NCBI GenBank assembly: GCA_021732025.1
Contig: JAKFVU010000045.1
Span: forward strand, 31,226-95,225
Direction of reading: 5' to 3'
DNA length: 64,000 nt
From: Candidatus Obscuribacterales bacterium
Lineage (GTDB): Bacteria > Cyanobacteriota > Vampirovibrionia > Obscuribacterales > Obscuribacteraceae
Below, one piece after another: positions 62,138-64,000 of the stretch (its first letter is position 1; each line of letters begins with the position of its first letter). Made by a program: the position numbers and the translations under genes. A model generated the notes under the pieces. The model searched no databases. It worked only from the letters and a program-made list of their open reading frames with translations, and was not told the origin of the DNA.

Positions 62138-62782
62138 ATGGAAGAAGCGTTCCCGTCCGCCAACGACTTGGAATACTGGGAAGGGTATTTCAAAGATCGC
62201 GTGTTAGAACTTCGGGCTATACAAGGGACGCCTTGGGGCTTTGCTGCGGCAACAATTCTGTTAGAGGTTTTAGCAAAACTAGAGCGAGGAACCGGGACTG
62301 GCGAGCTTGGAAAAGCGCGCTACATACAGTTTGTGATTACCTGGATGCCTCAGTATGAGGCATTTCAATACACCCAAAAATTCATCACCACAACTGTTTG
62401 GAATAAAAGCAAAACTCGCGCTAAAACTAAGAAAAAGCTGAAATCATTGCCTGTTCAAATGTACGCCATACTTAGATGTGGACTGGTTCACAGCTATTCG
62501 TTTGTGACAAATAAAGAGCAACGGAGAACTGGCGGTAGGAACCGTTCGATATGGCTTACAAATCGAGAAGAAGCTTTAGCTAACAACTGGAAGCATTTGG
62601 ACAATTTCAGTCGCACCACGCCTTTACCGGCAATAAAAGATGCAGCTATCTTTGTGGCAGAAGAATTTCTGGACGATTTAGATAAGGTTATTGAAGATTT
62701 ATTCGCAAAGGCGAGGAGTAGTCCTCGTCTTGCCGCGCGAATTGAGCAGCATCTTCGAGAGCAACGCCCAATCGGACTGTGA
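62138..62782 (+). CDS. Hypothetical helical protein
   Basis: The frame is open from ATG 61952, but ATG 62138 is preferred: GGAG lies about ten bases upstream and the terminator at 62033 would fall inside the longer version. The product is 214 residues, helical and mostly soluble. A notable block is AILRCGLVHSYSF near the middle, flanked by a Lys-rich stretch (KSKTRAKTKKKLKSL). I recall similar blocks in uncharacterised proteins of phage-defence and accessory regions, but cannot name a family. Function unknown. Confidence 0.55.
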   Translation: MEEAFPSANDLEYWEGYFKDRVLELRAIQGTPWGFAAATILLEVLAKLERGTGTGELGKARYIQFVITWMPQYEAFQYTQKFITTTVWNKSKTRAKTKKKLKSLPVQMYAILRCGLVHSYSFVTNKEQRRTGGRNRSIWLTNREEALANNWKHLDNFSRTTPLPAIKDAAIFVAEEFLDDLDKVIEDLFAKARSSPRLAARIEQHLREQRPIGL

Positions 62783-62906
62783 ATTTTCTGTACCATAAAT
62801 CATTAGCTTTCTGGCACAGTTACCGTCGCAACGAAGAGGCGTGTCCCGTCAAGGCTCAAGATGCGATTTCGGGCCGGGTTAAATTGGCACAGCCCCGAGA
62901 TTAACG

Positions 62907-62942
62907 AGCAGTGGGGACGGGAGTTCCCGGCCCCACTGCTCC
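62907..62942. other. Large GC-rich hairpin near the recombinase
   Basis: GAGCAGTGGGG (62907-62917) pairs perfectly with CCCCACTGCTC (62932-62942). Inside, after one A-G mismatch, CGGG pairs with CCCG around AGTT. It lies in the 429-base gap (62783-63211), in which no convincing gene is seen. A second inverted repeat, GCTTGAGC/GCTCAAGC (63146-63153, 63196-63203), stands just after the recombinase stop. Confidence 0.75.
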
Positions 62943-63211
62943 AAGCCATCAGTAGGCTGCCTGAACTGCGGTCACACAAACTAGCACTTGAAGCGCCAGC
63001 AGCAAGCCGAGCACAGTTAATACGTTTCTCAAAACGTTATTCATTTCAGACCTCGATTTAATCGAGTAGTTTGGACCGTCTGGTCTCACGTCTGTGCGGC
63101 TTCTGCCGCTATTTGGTCTATTTCAACTGGTTCCTCAAAACCCCAGCTTGAGCATCGCGCTCTGAACTTCACGCTCCAGCGCATCTTCTGATCGCGCTCA
63201 AGCAGTATAAC

Positions 63212-63862
63212 TCAAAGTTTTACATCCTTGCCAAAGCCCTTAAAACGCTTTGGGTTGAGTTGAGTGTACAGAACCGTATGCTGAATATTTTTGTGCCCCA
63301 TGTAGGCTTTTATAGCCCTCGTATCGACGCCTTCTGATGCCAGCTGATAACCTTTGCCATGCCGAAGCATGTGAGGGTGAACGCTCAGCTCAAGTTCGGC
63401 TTCGACTCCCGCCCGCGCAACCATCTTGTGAATAGTGTTTGACGTTAGAGGGCCTTGGCGCTCCGACTCGAACACAAAGTCAGTCGCCGGGTAATCCCGC
63501 CGCAGCTTTCGCAAGGCGCGATTTTCGTCACCTTCCAAGTAATGAACCGAAGAATCACCGTTTTTAAGGCGGTTGACGTGCATGCGACCGCGATTGAGGT
63601 CCAGTTGATCCCAGCGAAGATCGATAAGTTCGCCCACCCTGAGGGCATGGCGGTACATAATTAAAACCATCAGGCTATCGCGCTCGCCGTGTCTGCCAAG
63701 CTTTTTAGCCGTCCGTATCAGCTTGTTGACCTCTGAGACGGTCAAATATTCTCTTGACCGCTTCTCAAGATTAGGCTGTTTAGCCGGCGGTCCAAGTCGC
63801 GTCAGTTCTCTCTTGTTTTTGGACTTTACCGAAAATGATGGCTGAACACTCTTTTTTGCCAT
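63212..63862 (-). CDS. Short tyrosine recombinase (FimB/FimE-like)
   Basis: This 216-residue recombinase has all catalytic residues: Arg75 (ALRVGELIDLRW), Lys100 (NRLKNG), His164-x-x-Arg167 (HPHMLRHGKG), His190 (YMGHKN) and Tyr199 (VLYTQLNP). It lacks the usual N-terminal core-binding domain, as do FimB/FimE, which invert short DNA segments. The ATG at 63862 has AGGAGG. It may act on nearby inverted repeats or be a residual integrase; no cargo boundary is evident in the window. Confidence 0.88.
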   Translation of the reverse strand: MAKKSVQPSFSVKSKNKRELTRLGPPAKQPNLEKRSREYLTVSEVNKLIRTAKKLGRHGERDSLMVLIMYRHALRVGELIDLRWDQLDLNRGRMHVNRLKNGDSSVHYLEGDENRALRKLRRDYPATDFVFESERQGPLTSNTIHKMVARAGVEAELELSVHPHMLRHGKGYQLASEGVDTRAIKAYMGHKNIQHTVLYTQLNPKRFKGFGKDVKL

Positions 63863-64000
63863 GCCTTAACCTCCTGATTGACGTCAAATTAAATTGCGGG
63901 TTGGCGACAATTAGAATTGCGTTTTTTCATTCGCTTTCTTTGTTCGTTCCGGCCTTTGCTTTCTTTCGCGAAGCTGCTGTGGCTCGGTAGCTTTCTCCGT

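Noticed and set aside
62870..62945. Integron attC site
   Set aside because: The hairpin lacks paired RYYYAAC and GTTRRRY boxes in the right arrangement, and the recombinase lacks the features of IntI that I could check.
62861..63061. 66-codon plus-strand frame
   Set aside because: It is built over the 36-base hairpin, the start context is weak and the product resembles nothing.

Overview
The window is a bacterial chromosome segment centred on the replication-origin neighbourhood. rpmH-rnpA-yidD-yidC-jag runs left from about 25.4 kb, and dnaA-dnaN runs right from 25.66 kb. The gap between dnaA and dnaN holds two near-consensus DnaA boxes and AT-rich DNA, so it is the best oriC candidate. The host looks like a Gram-negative-type bacterium, with lipoproteins, signal peptides and a TonB-C-like domain. 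The mix of genes (a kinase with leucine-rich repeats, MshEN-like repeat proteins, many multi-pass GT-C-like proteins) reminds me of the non-photosynthetic cyanobacterial relatives (Melainabacteria/Obscuribacterales). That assignment is inference only; no marker gene here settles it.

Layout. 0-9.4 kb: end of a HAD/FCP1-like phosphatase; a rubrerythrin and a Fur/PerR regulator that share a 15-bp operator; a tandem pair of GT-C-like membrane proteins; a secreted transglutaminase; a kinase-LRR receptor. 9.4-22.4 kb: an 1,795-residue fusion of nuclease-like, UvrD helicase, coiled-coil and zinc-ribbon parts; a small secreted protein; a peptide-binding protein; a GT2; an MshEN-like repeat protein; a VapBC-type pair ending in two overlapping perfect palindromes. 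22.6-28.8 kb: the origin cluster. 28.9-40.2 kb: a secreted HExxH protein; a second tandem pair of the same GT-C-like paralogues; RF3; a five-fold zinc-ribbon protein; a TPR protein; a Gfo/Idh/MocA oxidoreductase; a ferritin-like diiron protein.

40.2-53.8 kb is an accessory island with different codon choice: a 0.94-kb gene-free leader, then seven co-directional genes. These encode a glycine-rich protein, a membrane protein with a Pro-rich tail, an 84-residue protein with an internal duplication, a lipoprotein, a beta-helix-like surface protein, an 88-residue stand-alone YD-repeat protein, and a 2,166-residue Rhs protein. The Rhs protein carries a Cys-less transglutaminase-like domain and a repeat-rich tip. 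A small lipoprotein follows. Strong hairpins sit in the longer gaps between these genes. This is the best candidate here for an undescribed secreted or surface system.

54.0-58.5 kb is a mobile-element graveyard: a TniA/TniB transposon with a broken TniA, and an IS1595-like transposase with an in-frame amber stop. 58.6-64 kb: a duplicated metallopeptidase-like protein whose second copy has lost HExxH, a two-gene unit with a FlgT-C-like product, an unknown protein, and a short FimB-like tyrosine recombinase beside a large hairpin.
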